Of a stretch of 64,000 bases of DNA, positions 17,619 to 25,950 are shown piece by piece; position 1 is the first letter of the stretch, and the number at the start of each line of letters is the position of its first letter. The stretch is taken from contig JALCMW010000001.1 in NCBI GenBank assembly GCA_022648685.1, positions 248,001 to 312,000 of the forward strand, read 5' to 3'. Below the pieces are notes generated by a model, which had not been told where the DNA came from, did not search any database, and saw only the letters and a list, made by a program, of their open reading frames with translations. The translations under genes and the position numbers were made by a program. Origin of the DNA: Bacteroidales bacterium (lineage in GTDB: Bacteria > Bacteroidota > Bacteroidia > Bacteroidales > UBA932).

Positions 17619-18647
17619 TTATAATTTTTTCCCTTTCAGAATCAAATCCGATAAGACAATTGCAGTGACAGCTTCCACTATCACAGGCGTTCTGAGAGCA
17701 AAGCAAACATCATGACGTCCGTGGATCTTGAGATCCGAAATCGAATTTTTCACTATATCACAAGTCTTCTGCAGCCGGCTTATGCTGGAAGTCGGTTTGA
17801 AAGCCACTCTGAAAATTATCGGATTACCGTTGGAGATACCTCCGTTGATACCTCCGGATCCGTTCTTTACCGGATAAGCAATGCCGTCTGCCGCCTTAGG
17901 TCCCAAAGGATCGTTGTGCTCCGAACCCCTCATTCCCGATGCTGCGAAACCATCGCCGAATTCTATTCCGCGGACTCCGGGGATCGCAAATATGATATGT
18001 GAAATTTCAGATTCAACGGAATCGAAAAAAGGTTCCCCGAAGCCTGCAGGAAATCCGGTAACTTTGCATTCCACCACACCGCCTACGGAATCCCCCTCTT
18101 TTGCAACAGTTTCCAGCAGAGAATGCCATTCCGACTTGTCCTTTTTGCCTCCTACCTCTACAAGAGATGCGGAAACCGAAGGCGGCACCGCCGAAGGGCA
18201 TTCAGAGGCAATGAACCCAAGCATCTTTTTGGCCACTACTCCGGCGGCGACCAACGGGAGAGTAAGCCTTCCTGAGAAATGCCCCCCTCCGCGTGGATCA
18301 TTGAATCCGTCGTATTTCAGCATTCCCGTGTAATCGGCATGTCCAGGTCTCGGTATCTCTTTCAGAATATCATAATCGGAAGATCTGGTATTCTTGTTTT
18401 CAAAGACTATTGCAAGCGGGGCACCGGTGGTTTTTCCTTTATAAACCCCGCTCAAAATCACAGGGATATCATCTTCAATTCTCGGGGTAGTACCTTCGGC
18501 ACCGCTTTTACGTCTGGACACATCTGCCGTGAAATCATTTTCGCACAAATCGATACCGGGAATGACACCGTCCAGCAAGGCCCCTATCTCGCGGCCGTGC
18601 GATTCTCCGAAAACGGAGACTCTGAATATTCTTCCGAAACTGTTCAT
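17619..18647 (-). CDS. aroC: Chorismate synthase
   Basis: Converts 5-enolpyruvylshikimate-3-phosphate to chorismate using reduced FMN, the last shikimate-pathway step. The three family signatures are present: FGESHGREIGALLDG near the N terminus, RGGGHFSGRLTLPLVAAG in the middle, and IHGRHDVCFALRTPVIVEA at the C terminus. The length of 342 residues is normal. Its start overlaps the stop of the fused aroD-aroA gene by four bases (ATGA), so translation is coupled within an aroB-aroDA-aroC operon. Confidence 0.96.
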   Translation of the reverse strand: MNSFGRIFRVSVFGESHGREIGALLDGVIPGIDLCENDFTADVSRRKSGAEGTTPRIEDDIPVILSGVYKGKTTGAPLAIVFENKNTRSSDYDILKEIPRPGHADYTGMLKYDGFNDPRGGGHFSGRLTLPLVAAGVVAKKMLGFIASECPSAVPPSVSASLVEVGGKKDKSEWHSLLETVAKEGDSVGGVVECKVTGFPAGFGEPFFDSVESEISHIIFAIPGVRGIEFGDGFAASGMRGSEHNDPLGPKAADGIAYPVKNGSGGINGGISNGNPIIFRVAFKPTSSISRLQKTCDIVKNSISDLKIHGRHDVCFALRTPVIVEAVTAIVLSDLILKGKKL

Positions 18648-20704
18648 ATATTGATCCTGTTATTTTCGGTAAAAGTGGCGAACATATCCATGAAAGACGG
18701 AAAAGATTTCGCAACACAAGCAATGTCATCTATCTCCACAGGCCCGTCTGCGCCAAGTTCCGCGACTTTGAGAGCCATAACCATCCTGTGGTCATGGCTT
18801 GAAGTGAAACGGCCGCCTTTCAATAATGTCCCTGAAAGAAGACGCTGTTCCAGGCTATGTCCTTCTATTACCATCTCGTCACCTTCGACATGCACAGCCA
18901 CGCCCATCCTTTCAAGCATATCTGTTATGGCTTTCGCCCTGTCACTCTCTTTGTTTGCAAGCCTTCCGACGCCTCCTATGCGGCTCGTCCCCTGGCAAAA
19001 AGCGGCAAAGACCGATATGATGGGGAACAAATCCGGACAATTATCAGCATTTACCGAGAAAGCATAAAGAGGTGCACGCCTGACATGTATTATGCCTTCC
19101 GGTTCATCGGATTGGGATATGCTTGCGCCGGCATCGACCAGAATATCCACTATGGAAAGATCGGCTTGCAATGATTTCGTATCGAGTCCGCTTAAATCGG
19201 CGCTGCCGAACAAAGCCCCGGCGGTAAGAAAAGCCGCAGCAGAACTCCAATCCCCTTCTATGCTGAAATCAGCCGAAGAATACCGCTGCCCGCCTTTGAT
19301 CTTGAACGTGATCTGCGAACACAAGGACCAATCTCCGGTTTTCAGGAAATCTTCTCCGCCTTCCATTTCATTGGATATTGAAATTCCGAATTTCTTAAGG
19401 ACATCCAAGGTTATGAACATATAGGGGATACTCTTTGGATCCCGGACATATATCACGGAATCCTTGCCGCAAAGAGGCAGGGACATCAGCAAACCGGATA
19501 TAAGTTGGGAACCGTTCCTGCCCGAGATATCGGCCCTTCCCGGAATGAGACGACCGTTGACAGCCAACGGTATATGGCAATCGCCGTTGCCATTGGAAGA
19601 ATCACGGTCCGTATCCCTTAAAACCACCCCGAAAGAAGCCATGATATCCGAAGCTCCCGACAATGGCCTGTTCACCAAAGTTTTCACACCCTTCACGACT
19701 ACCGGATTGGCGTTAATGACGGAAAGTATGGGAATCATCAATCTTGTAAGCAATCCGGATTCCCCCGTATTTAGCTCCTTTAACGAAAGGGGGACCTTGC
19801 CGGAATCGGACCACCCTATTCCTTTTATTGTAAGGACCGAATCTTTTCGCGAGACTTCCGCCCCGATGGATTCCGCTACTGCAATGGCCGCTTCATTGTC
19901 ACCGCAAGGCGAATATCCGGCAAGGTGGGATACGCCGTCAGCAAGAGCGGCGGCGATTATGGCTCTTTGGGCAAAACTCTTGGATGCAGGCACAGGAAGA
20001 GGCTCGGCCAGCCTTGCAGGCCTCCGGTCCCCATACAAAACACCGTACATATGATCAAAAGGCATTTGCCCCGGAGCGGCAGCTTCAGCTTCCGTCAGGG
20101 ATGCATATGTGTAAGGGGCCCCTTTTCCAAGGCAATCCAGTCTCGTATTCCGTCCTTCCCCTCCCATACAGAAAGCCAGAAGTTTTCCCGGTTCGGAATC
20201 TTCATAAAGGGACATGACCCTGGCGGCATCATCCTGATTATTGGCGGTTGTTACTATTTTTACAAGATCGGCTCCGAATTTTTCGCATCTACGGATCATT
20301 TCCCGGAGTTCCCCTGACGATCCCGTCCCTTCAAAATCATGAAATGAACGGATAAGTATAGTACCGCAATTGCTTGACAGACGTCTTATGCTCTTTCCAA
20401 CAGGAGCTGGAGCTTCGATCTCGAGATCCACATACATAGCTCCGGCTTCAATCGCCTTAGCAAGCATCTTTTCGGCTTTTTTAGCTGCAACGGAAAGATC
20501 GCAGCCGCAAGAAACCGCCAGTTCCGAAATCCGGCATGTGGCTATCAAAGGAATATCGATATCAGAAAAAAGCACTTCGATATCCTCTTCACTAAGGGGA
20601 CATCTGTCAAGCCGGATTTCGGCCATTTCTATTTTTCGGCCGGAAGTCCCGAATATATCAAGGATTTCCCGGAGATTCTTATTTTGTATCGATACGCAAA
20701 TCAT
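18644..20704 (-). CDS. Fused type I 3-dehydroquinate dehydratase / EPSP synthase
   Basis: A bifunctional 686-residue protein. Residues 1-225 are a type I dehydroquinase (AroD) with the catalytic His122 in RSFHDFEGT, the Schiff-base Lys149 in DLVKIVTTANN, and the closing APGQ substrate loop at 210-213. Residues about 230-680 are EPSP synthase (AroA), with the phosphate-binding Lys242 in PASKSFAQRA, the glycine-rich GESGLLTRL, NRPLSGAS, and NKESDRAKAI near the C terminus. No linker of note separates them. The two steps are not consecutive, because shikimate dehydrogenase and kinase act in between. Coupled by ATGA overlaps to aroB upstream and aroC downstream. AroE and AroK are not in the window. 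Confidence 0.93.
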   Translation of the reverse strand: MICVSIQNKNLREILDIFGTSGRKIEMAEIRLDRCPLSEEDIEVLFSDIDIPLIATCRISELAVSCGCDLSVAAKKAEKMLAKAIEAGAMYVDLEIEAPAPVGKSIRRLSSNCGTILIRSFHDFEGTGSSGELREMIRRCEKFGADLVKIVTTANNQDDAARVMSLYEDSEPGKLLAFCMGGEGRNTRLDCLGKGAPYTYASLTEAEAAAPGQMPFDHMYGVLYGDRRPARLAEPLPVPASKSFAQRAIIAAALADGVSHLAGYSPCGDNEAAIAVAESIGAEVSRKDSVLTIKGIGWSDSGKVPLSLKELNTGESGLLTRLMIPILSVINANPVVVKGVKTLVNRPLSGASDIMASFGVVLRDTDRDSSNGNGDCHIPLAVNGRLIPGRADISGRNGSQLISGLLMSLPLCGKDSVIYVRDPKSIPYMFITLDVLKKFGISISNEMEGGEDFLKTGDWSLCSQITFKIKGGQRYSSADFSIEGDWSSAAAFLTAGALFGSADLSGLDTKSLQADLSIVDILVDAGASISQSDEPEGIIHVRRAPLYAFSVNADNCPDLFPIISVFAAFCQGTSRIGGVGRLANKESDRAKAITDMLERMGVAVHVEGDEMVIEGHSLEQRLLSGTLLKGGRFTSSHDHRMVMALKVAELGADGPVEIDDIACVAKSFPSFMDMFATFTENNRINI

Positions 20705-21831
20705 TTCCTGTCAAGTATTCTTACGGCATCTTCCACAGCGAGGTCATATATCATCACGGAACCGATGCATTTGATAAGTATGAAATGGATTTTGCCTCCT
20801 TCCGCCTTTTTGTCTTTTGCCATTGCACCGGCAAGGGAATCCAGAGGGAAAGGCAGGTCAACAGGCAAACCGCATTTTTTAAAATCCTCTTCCAGACCGG
20901 CAGCAAGGCCTTGTTCCGCCAGACCGGCCTTCTCCGATAGTTTAGCCGCTTGTATGATTCCGATGGCAACGGCTTCTCCGTGGGATATATCTTGTTCGGA
21001 TAGGCCCGAATGTGCCATCCATTCCACGGCATGTGCGAAAGTATGGCCCAGATTCAGTTTTCTGCGTTCCCCTTTTTCATATTGGTCCCGGCTCACGATA
21101 CCGGCTTTGACTGAAGCGGCGGCGAAAATAAGTTCCTGCAATTTCGCCGAGTGGGTACGTATGGATTCGGAAATATCGCTGCTTTCATGTATTGCGGAAA
21201 AGACACGGACGGCAGAGACATAATTATCGCTTTCCAGATTGTTTTCTATTATGAAAGTCTTAAGAAGCTCTGCTTCCCCGGAAATAAAATCACGCATGGA
21301 CAATGTCTCTAGAGGCTGCGGGGAAAGATATGTGAATTCAGGTTGGCGGATGACTCCGAGCATATTCTTGTAGGAATGGAAATTGACTCCATTCTTGCCC
21401 CCGATAGCCGCATCGACCTGTGCAAGAAGAGTTGTAGGGACAAAAGCGAATCTTATCCCCCTCTTGTATATGGAAGCTGCGAATCCGGCCATATCTGTAG
21501 TTATGCCTCCTCCGACCGCAAGCAAAAATGAATTTCTGTCAGCATTCATTTCAAGAAGCCTGTCATTGATCCTGAGAACAGTTTCCATGGTTTTCAGATC
21601 CTCCGACACTTCAACAGGCATTATTCCGGCCACATGAAGAGTACCGGAATGATTTATTCCGGATGCATTTATCGAAGACGCTATCGAACCGGCAAGGCTC
21701 TCGACTTTCCGGTCGCAAACGATATATACGGTTTCAGTCCCTTCGAAACAGTCGACAACTTCCGAAATCCCGGCACCGGCGAATATCTTGCTGATTACCC
21801 TTCCACCGGATTTTATTTCCAATTCTTTCAT
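20701..21831 (-). CDS. aroB: 3-dehydroquinate synthase
   Basis: NAD+- and metal-dependent enzyme that closes DAHP into 3-dehydroquinate, the second shikimate step. The NAD-binding glycine motif GGGITTDMAGFAASIYKRG, the substrate/metal segment PTTLLAQVDAAIGGKNGVN, and the zinc ligands in LNLGHTFAHAVEW and HGEAVAIG are visible. Length is 376 residues. It leads the aro operon, with a promoter element at 21867-21874 and a four-base overlap into the fused aroDA gene. It lies divergently from the tRNA-Leu gene. Confidence 0.95.
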   Translation of the reverse strand: MKELEIKSGGRVISKIFAGAGISEVVDCFEGTETVYIVCDRKVESLAGSIASSINASGINHSGTLHVAGIMPVEVSEDLKTMETVLRINDRLLEMNADRNSFLLAVGGGITTDMAGFAASIYKRGIRFAFVPTTLLAQVDAAIGGKNGVNFHSYKNMLGVIRQPEFTYLSPQPLETLSMRDFISGEAELLKTFIIENNLESDNYVSAVRVFSAIHESSDISESIRTHSAKLQELIFAAASVKAGIVSRDQYEKGERRKLNLGHTFAHAVEWMAHSGLSEQDISHGEAVAIGIIQAAKLSEKAGLAEQGLAAGLEEDFKKCGLPVDLPFPLDSLAGAMAKDKKAEGGKIHFILIKCIGSVMIYDLAVEDAVRILDRK

Positions 21832-21866
21832 AAGGCTTCAGAAATATATTATATCCGTTATCGTGA

Positions 21867-21874
21867 CAAATTTA
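21867..21874 (-). promoter_or_regulatory. TAnnTTTG promoter element of the aro operon
   Basis: The minus strand reads TAAATTTG, matching the -7 consensus, 36 bases upstream of the aroB ATG. No clear -33 TTTG is seen. Confidence 0.5.
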
Positions 21875-21945
21875 CCAAAAAATAACCTTATCCTTCCTTT
21901 ATAATTCATGAAAAAGAAAAATTAATTATCCGGCTGAAAAAAATA

Positions 21946-21977
21946 ATTGGAAAAGTTAAGGAATTTGAATACTTTTG
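21946..21977 (+). promoter_or_regulatory. Promoter of tRNA-Leu
   Basis: TACTTTTG at 21970-21977 matches the -7 element. ATTG at 21946-21949 gives a -33-like box with a 20-bp spacer. The tRNA starts 37 bases downstream. Confidence 0.6.
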
Positions 21978-22014
21978 CATCTCTTATTGATTTGATATCA
22001 ATTTCGAATGGAAT

Positions 22015-22099
22015 GCCCAGATGGCGGAATTGGTAGACGCGATGGACTCAAAATCCATTGGTTGAATAGACTGTGCCGGTTCGAGCCCGGCTCCGGGCA
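22015..22099 (+). tRNA. tRNA-Leu (anticodon CAA)
   Basis: A class II tRNA of 85 nt. The D arm (GGCGGAATTGGTAGACGC), a five-bp anticodon stem (ATGGA/TCCAT) with loop CTCAAAA, a long variable arm and a T arm (GCCGG-TTCGAGC-CCGGC) fold normally. The anticodon CAA (22049-22051) reads UUG codons. The discriminator base is A, and CCA is not encoded. The acceptor stem pairs except for A5 opposite C68, where close relatives with a TCCGGGC 3' strand would be expected to carry G5. Confidence 0.95.
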
Positions 22100-22104
22100 C
22101 TAAT

Positions 22105-22130
22105 TCAGCGGTTGAATAATCTCACGCTGA
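22105..22130 (+). terminator. Possible weak terminator after tRNA-Leu
   Basis: A six-bp stem (TCAGCG/CGCTGA) with a 14-base loop, followed by TTCTTCC, begins six bases after the tRNA. It is weak and may instead be a processing structure. Confidence 0.3.
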
Positions 22131-22210
22131 TTCTTCCGTTAACATAACCAAGTAACGGGATTCTAAAGGCTGGATTATTCTTATTGACTCATTCAAAAAG
22201 AATTCTCATT

Positions 22211-22588
22211 ATGATCAGGACCATTCTATACATTGGAGCAGGCAGCTTTGCCGGCGGAATCATGCGTTTCCTTCTATCGAAATTCATACAGAACAGCACT
22301 CCCGGAGCATTTCCAGTAGGGACTATGGCCGTCAATGTCCTGGGATGCCTGATAATAGGGATCTTATACGGGCTCTTCGAGAAAGGGGATCTTATGGACG
22401 GACAACTGCGTTTATTTCTCACCGTCGGTTTCTGCGGAGGCTTTACTTCGTTTTCCACTTTCATACATGAAAATTATTCCCTGCTGAACAACGCGGATTT
22501 TCTCCATTTCGCACTTTACGCCACCCTGAGTTTCATATTGGGTCTCTTCGCCGCATATATCGGACACTTACTAATCAGACTAATATGA
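22211..22588 (+). CDS. crcB: Fluoride-specific ion channel FluC (CrcB)
   Basis: A small membrane protein of 125 residues with four predicted helices. It exports fluoride as a dual-topology dimer. Family marks are GAGSFAGGIMRFLLS at the N terminus, the Na+-site and pore segment GTMAVNVLGCLIIGILYG, and GFCGGFTSFSTFIHEN with the phenylalanine/serine-threonine fluoride track. The frame is open nine codons upstream, but the ATG at 22211 gives the usual N terminus. It overlaps the DUF190 gene by four bases. I looked for a fluoride riboswitch upstream and found none. Confidence 0.93.
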   Translation: MIRTILYIGAGSFAGGIMRFLLSKFIQNSTPGAFPVGTMAVNVLGCLIIGILYGLFEKGDLMDGQLRLFLTVGFCGGFTSFSTFIHENYSLLNNADFLHFALYATLSFILGLFAAYIGHLLIRLI

Positions 22589-22932
22589 CTAAAGCTAAAA
22601 TTTTGCGTATTTACGCCAGCAACACGGACAAGATAAAACAGAAATCTTTGTTCGAGGCTCTCGCCTTCGAAGCCAAAAGTTTCGGCATGGCGGGAACAAC
22701 AGTGTATAAAGGAATCATGGGATACGGAGCCAGCAGTGAAATGGTCTCCGACAAGTTCTGGGAACTGACAGACAAAACGCCTGTGATCATAGAAATAATT
22801 GACGAAGCCGAAAAGGTAACTGAGTTTATAAAACATATAAAACCATGGCTTGATGACCTGCCGAAAGGCTATCTTATGATCACATCGGATGCCGATATAC
22901 AAATACGAAAAAAAGGTAAGAAAGTAATATAG
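22585..22932 (+). CDS. DUF190 family PII-like protein
   Basis: A 115-residue soluble protein of the DUF190 family, which adopts a PII-like ferredoxin fold. The segment GTTVYKGIMGYGASS is typical, followed by TPVIIEIIDEAEKVTEFI. DUF190 genes are commonly adjacent to crcB. Here the two overlap (ATGA), so a role as a regulatory or sensor partner of the fluoride channel is a reasonable inference but unproven. Confidence 0.85.
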   Translation: MTKAKILRIYASNTDKIKQKSLFEALAFEAKSFGMAGTTVYKGIMGYGASSEMVSDKFWELTDKTPVIIEIIDEAEKVTEFIKHIKPWLDDLPKGYLMITSDADIQIRKKGKKVI

Positions 22933-22950
22933 ATTATTAAAATAATTTAA

Positions 22951-22958
22951 TAACTTTG
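22951..22958 (+). promoter_or_regulatory. TAnnTTTG promoter element of the deaminase-like/nagB genes
   Basis: TAACTTTG matches the -7 element, 44 bases upstream of the ATG at 23003. Confidence 0.45.
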
Positions 22959-23002
22959 TGAACTCATACTAAAAAATTTATATTAAAAAAAACGATCCTA
23001 TT

Positions 23003-24937
23003 ATGAAACATTTTACTTTACCTGTTGAAGGAGGATTGGTTGACAAGGATATTCCTTTCGGGATTCTCCATAGCTATGAGAAAATAACAACCGATATTTT
23101 CGAAGACTCATTTATAGCAAGTGAGAAAATAGCCGATATCATCATCGAGTCTATTAAAAAGAATGAAGAGGGAGCTGCGGCATCCACATTCAGGCTGGGA
23201 CTGACTACGGGGACATCGCCTATATCACTGTACAAATGGCTGGCGAAAAAATACAAAGAAGGGGACGTTTCATTCAAAAACGTAGAAGTGTATTCGATTG
23301 ACGAATACTATCCCATGGGAAAAGATGAAGCCCAGAGCCGTAACCACAGGCTTCATGAGGAATTCCTGAATCTGGTGGATATAAAAAAAGAAAACATACA
23401 TATCCCTGACGGTTCCGTACCTCAGAGTAAAGTTTCGGAATACTGCTCTTCTTTCGACAAAACCATAAGGGGACTGGATCTCATGGTCATGGGAATCGGG
23501 GAACAGGGACAAGTAGGATTCAATGAAGCGGGATCATCCGACAAGAGCAGGACACGTACAGTTCTGCTTTCATACAAATCAAGGAAAAGACAGGCGCGCA
23601 ATTTCAACGGGAACATCCGTGACACTCCTAAATCAGCCATAACAATAGGCATAGACACTATTATGAGTGCCAAAAAGATAATTCTAATGGCTTGGGGCGA
23701 AGACAAGGCAAAAACAGTAAAAGATGTCGCGGAAGGAGAAATCAATCCGGACTGTCCGGCGTCCTATCTGCAGAGGCATGACAATATAAGCCTGTTCGTA
23801 GACGCTACGGCATCGTCCCTTCTCACAAGAGTAGTTTCACCATGGTTCGTCGGTCCGTGCAACTGGACGCGGAAATTCATACGCAAAGCTGTAGTATGGC
23901 TTTGCCAGAGTGTAAACAAACCGATACTGAAACTTACCCAACAGGATTACCTTGAAAATTCCCTCGGGGAACTGATAGACAATTTCGGTCCTTTCGACAA
24001 GATCAACATAGATGTATTCAATGATTTGCAGCATACGATCACAGGATGGCCAGGCGGAAAACCGAATGCAGATGACAGTACCAGACCGGTTCCTTCTTCT
24101 CCATATCCGAAGACCGTCCTGATATTCTCACCGCATCCGGACGATGACGTAATCTCGATGGGAGGCACATTCATCCGTCTTGTGCATCAGGGGCATAACG
24201 TACATGTGGCATACGAAACATCAGGAGATCTTGCTGTACACGATGACGTTGTTCTTCAGCATATGGACGCCGCCCGCCAACTGGGACTTGCAGACGAATT
24301 CGATCGTGTTAAAAGCCTCATAGGCACAAAGAAACCCGGAGCTCCGGAACCCAAGGAACTGCTTGCGATAAAAGCTGCTATCAGAAGAAGCGAAGCCCGC
24401 GGTGCGGACAGGTCTTTCGGACTGGATGACAACAACAACGTACACTTCCTCAATCTTCCTTTCTACGAATCGGGAGGAGTCAAGAAACTTCCGCGGACAC
24501 AAAAGGATCTGGATATAATAAAGGATTTGATAAAGAAACTCAGACCGGACCAGATTTTCATGGCCGGTGATTTGGCGGACCCTCACGGCACACACAGGGT
24601 ATGTACAGAAGCTGCACTCGAGGCTATAGAGCAATTGAAAGACGAAGGAGAGAAATGGCTGGAGAAGACGCATATATGGCTGTACAGAGGAGCATGGATG
24701 GAATGGGAACTCGGAAGAGTCGATATGGCTGTGCCTTTGAGCCCCGATGAGCTGGTAGAAAAAAGGCATGCAATCTTCCATCATCTTTCACAAAAAGATA
24801 TCGTACCTTTCCCGGGAGATGATCCGAGGGAATTCTGGCAAAGAGCCGAAGACCGCACACAAAACACGGCAAAGATGTATGATGAACTGGGAATGGCGGA
24901 ATATCAGGCTATAGAAGTCTTTTTGAGACTTTGTTAG
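23003..24937 (+). CDS. Glucosamine-6-phosphate deaminase-like / PIG-L deacetylase fusion
   Basis: This 644-residue protein joins a NagB-like sugar isomerase domain (about 35-300) to a PIG-L/LmbE-type deacetylase domain (about 365-640). The PIG-L part is intact by motif: SPHPDDDVISMGG (H378, D380, D381) supplies the zinc site and HGTHRV the third ligand. The NagB-like part keeps SIDEYY, corresponding to the catalytic Asp72 region of NagB, and the FNE glutamate (E175). However, the ring-opening Asp-Gly-His of true deaminases reads Gln-Gly-Gln (168-170), so ordinary deaminase activity is doubtful. Such fusions are known in Bacteroides and usually annotated as glucosamine-6-phosphate deaminase. 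A role in N-acetylated sugar-phosphate turnover or sensing is inferred from the nagB neighbour. Confidence 0.87.
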   Translation: MKHFTLPVEGGLVDKDIPFGILHSYEKITTDIFEDSFIASEKIADIIIESIKKNEEGAAASTFRLGLTTGTSPISLYKWLAKKYKEGDVSFKNVEVYSIDEYYPMGKDEAQSRNHRLHEEFLNLVDIKKENIHIPDGSVPQSKVSEYCSSFDKTIRGLDLMVMGIGEQGQVGFNEAGSSDKSRTRTVLLSYKSRKRQARNFNGNIRDTPKSAITIGIDTIMSAKKIILMAWGEDKAKTVKDVAEGEINPDCPASYLQRHDNISLFVDATASSLLTRVVSPWFVGPCNWTRKFIRKAVVWLCQSVNKPILKLTQQDYLENSLGELIDNFGPFDKINIDVFNDLQHTITGWPGGKPNADDSTRPVPSSPYPKTVLIFSPHPDDDVISMGGTFIRLVHQGHNVHVAYETSGDLAVHDDVVLQHMDAARQLGLADEFDRVKSLIGTKKPGAPEPKELLAIKAAIRRSEARGADRSFGLDDNNNVHFLNLPFYESGGVKKLPRTQKDLDIIKDLIKKLRPDQIFMAGDLADPHGTHRVCTEAALEAIEQLKDEGEKWLEKTHIWLYRGAWMEWELGRVDMAVPLSPDELVEKRHAIFHHLSQKDIVPFPGDDPREFWQRAEDRTQNTAKMYDELGMAEYQAIEVFLRLC

Positions 24938-24974
24938 AAACAATAAAATAACTGTTAAATAATAAATCAAAATC

Positions 24975-25772
24975 ATGAAAGTCATAATCAGAAACACCCA
25001 GCACGAGGCATCGGTATGGGCTGCACATTACATTGTTTCAAAAATGAAGGCCAAGGCCGCAGAAACGGACAAACCGTTCGTACTCGGACTTGCCACGGGA
25101 TCCACACCTGTCGAGACATACAATGAATTGGTGAGGATGTACAAAGCCGGGGAAGTTTCTTTCAAGAATGTCATTACATTCAATATGGACGAATACGTAG
25201 GGCTTCCCGAATCACATCCGGAAAGCTACCATTCATTCATGCACAAATATTTCTTCGATCATGTGGACGTACCTGCCGGAAACATACACATACTCAATGG
25301 CAACGCTCCGGATCTCCAGAAGGAATGCGATGAATACGAGAAGAAGATTGCTGCTACCGAAGGATTCGATCTTTTCCTCGGAGGTGTCGGGGAAGACGGA
25401 CATCTGGCTTTCAACGAACCGTTCTCTTCTCTGGTATCGAGGACAAGGGTGATGACTCTTACATATGACACAAGAGTGGTTAATTCCCGCTTTTTCGACA
25501 ACGATGTAAACAAAGTTCCCAAGCAGGCCATGTCAGTTGGGGTAGCTACAGTACTTGGCAGCAAGGAAGTTCTAATACTTGCATTCGGAGGCAAAAAAGC
25601 ACGTGCAGTACAGATGGCAGTGGAAGGGCCTTACACCCATTATGTAACACTTTCCGCACTTCAGGCACATCCTGCCGGAACCATAGTAGCCGACGATCTG
25701 GCAGCCGGAGAAATAAAAGTAAATACGTACCGTTATTTCAAAGCTATCGAAGCAGCAGAAAACGAAAAATAA
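24975..25772 (+). CDS. nagB: Glucosamine-6-phosphate deaminase
   Basis: Converts glucosamine-6-phosphate to fructose-6-phosphate and ammonia, feeding amino sugars into glycolysis. Length is 265 residues, as in the canonical enzyme. Catalytic segments are intact: GLATGSTPVETY (phosphate loop), NMDEYVGL (Asp72 equivalent), GVGEDGHLAFNEP (Asp141, His143, Glu148 equivalents) and the SRTRVMTLT allosteric/active-site region. It lies 37 bp behind the deaminase-like fusion and is followed by a terminator, so the two form a short operon. Confidence 0.96.
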   Translation: MKVIIRNTQHEASVWAAHYIVSKMKAKAAETDKPFVLGLATGSTPVETYNELVRMYKAGEVSFKNVITFNMDEYVGLPESHPESYHSFMHKYFFDHVDVPAGNIHILNGNAPDLQKECDEYEKKIAATEGFDLFLGGVGEDGHLAFNEPFSSLVSRTRVMTLTYDTRVVNSRFFDNDVNKVPKQAMSVGVATVLGSKEVLILAFGGKKARAVQMAVEGPYTHYVTLSALQAHPAGTIVADDLAAGEIKVNTYRYFKAIEAAENEK

Positions 25773-25805
25773 CGAACAAGGAAAAGAAATAATACATAAC
25801 ACTTT

Positions 25806-25843
25806 CAAAAAAGCTATCGAAACAATGTCGATAGCTTTTTTTG
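25806..25843 (+). terminator. Rho-independent terminator after nagB
   Basis: A long stem (CAAAAAAGCTATCGA with TCGATAGCTTTTTTTG) starts 34 bases past the nagB stop and ends in a T run. Confidence 0.85.
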
Positions 25844-25873
25844 AAAATCATACACAAAAACCATTTTCATTCC

Positions 25874-25905
25874 CTTGTTTTTAAAAAAGTAAAAACATAT
25901 ATTTG
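25874..25905 (+). promoter_or_regulatory. Promoter of the SusCD-metalloprotease operon
   Basis: TATATTTG (25898-25905) matches the -7 element and CTTG (25874-25877) lies 20 bp upstream as a -33-like box. The ATG of SusC is 45 bases further. No anti-sigma or HTCS gene is adjacent, so regulation must come from elsewhere or be constitutive. Confidence 0.6.
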
Positions 25906-25950
25906 TTGACGGTCAAAGGTTTGTTAGTTAAAGTTTGTTGTAGTGTATTT

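Noticed and set aside
22100..22210. Possible fluoride riboswitch upstream of crcB
   Set aside because: I looked for the conserved GGNGAU...CUGAUG pattern of the crcB motif and did not find it; the region is a tRNA tail and a weak hairpin.
25903..25950. Upstream start for the first SusC protein
   Set aside because: It would overlap the -7 promoter element and put 16 residues ahead of the signal peptide.
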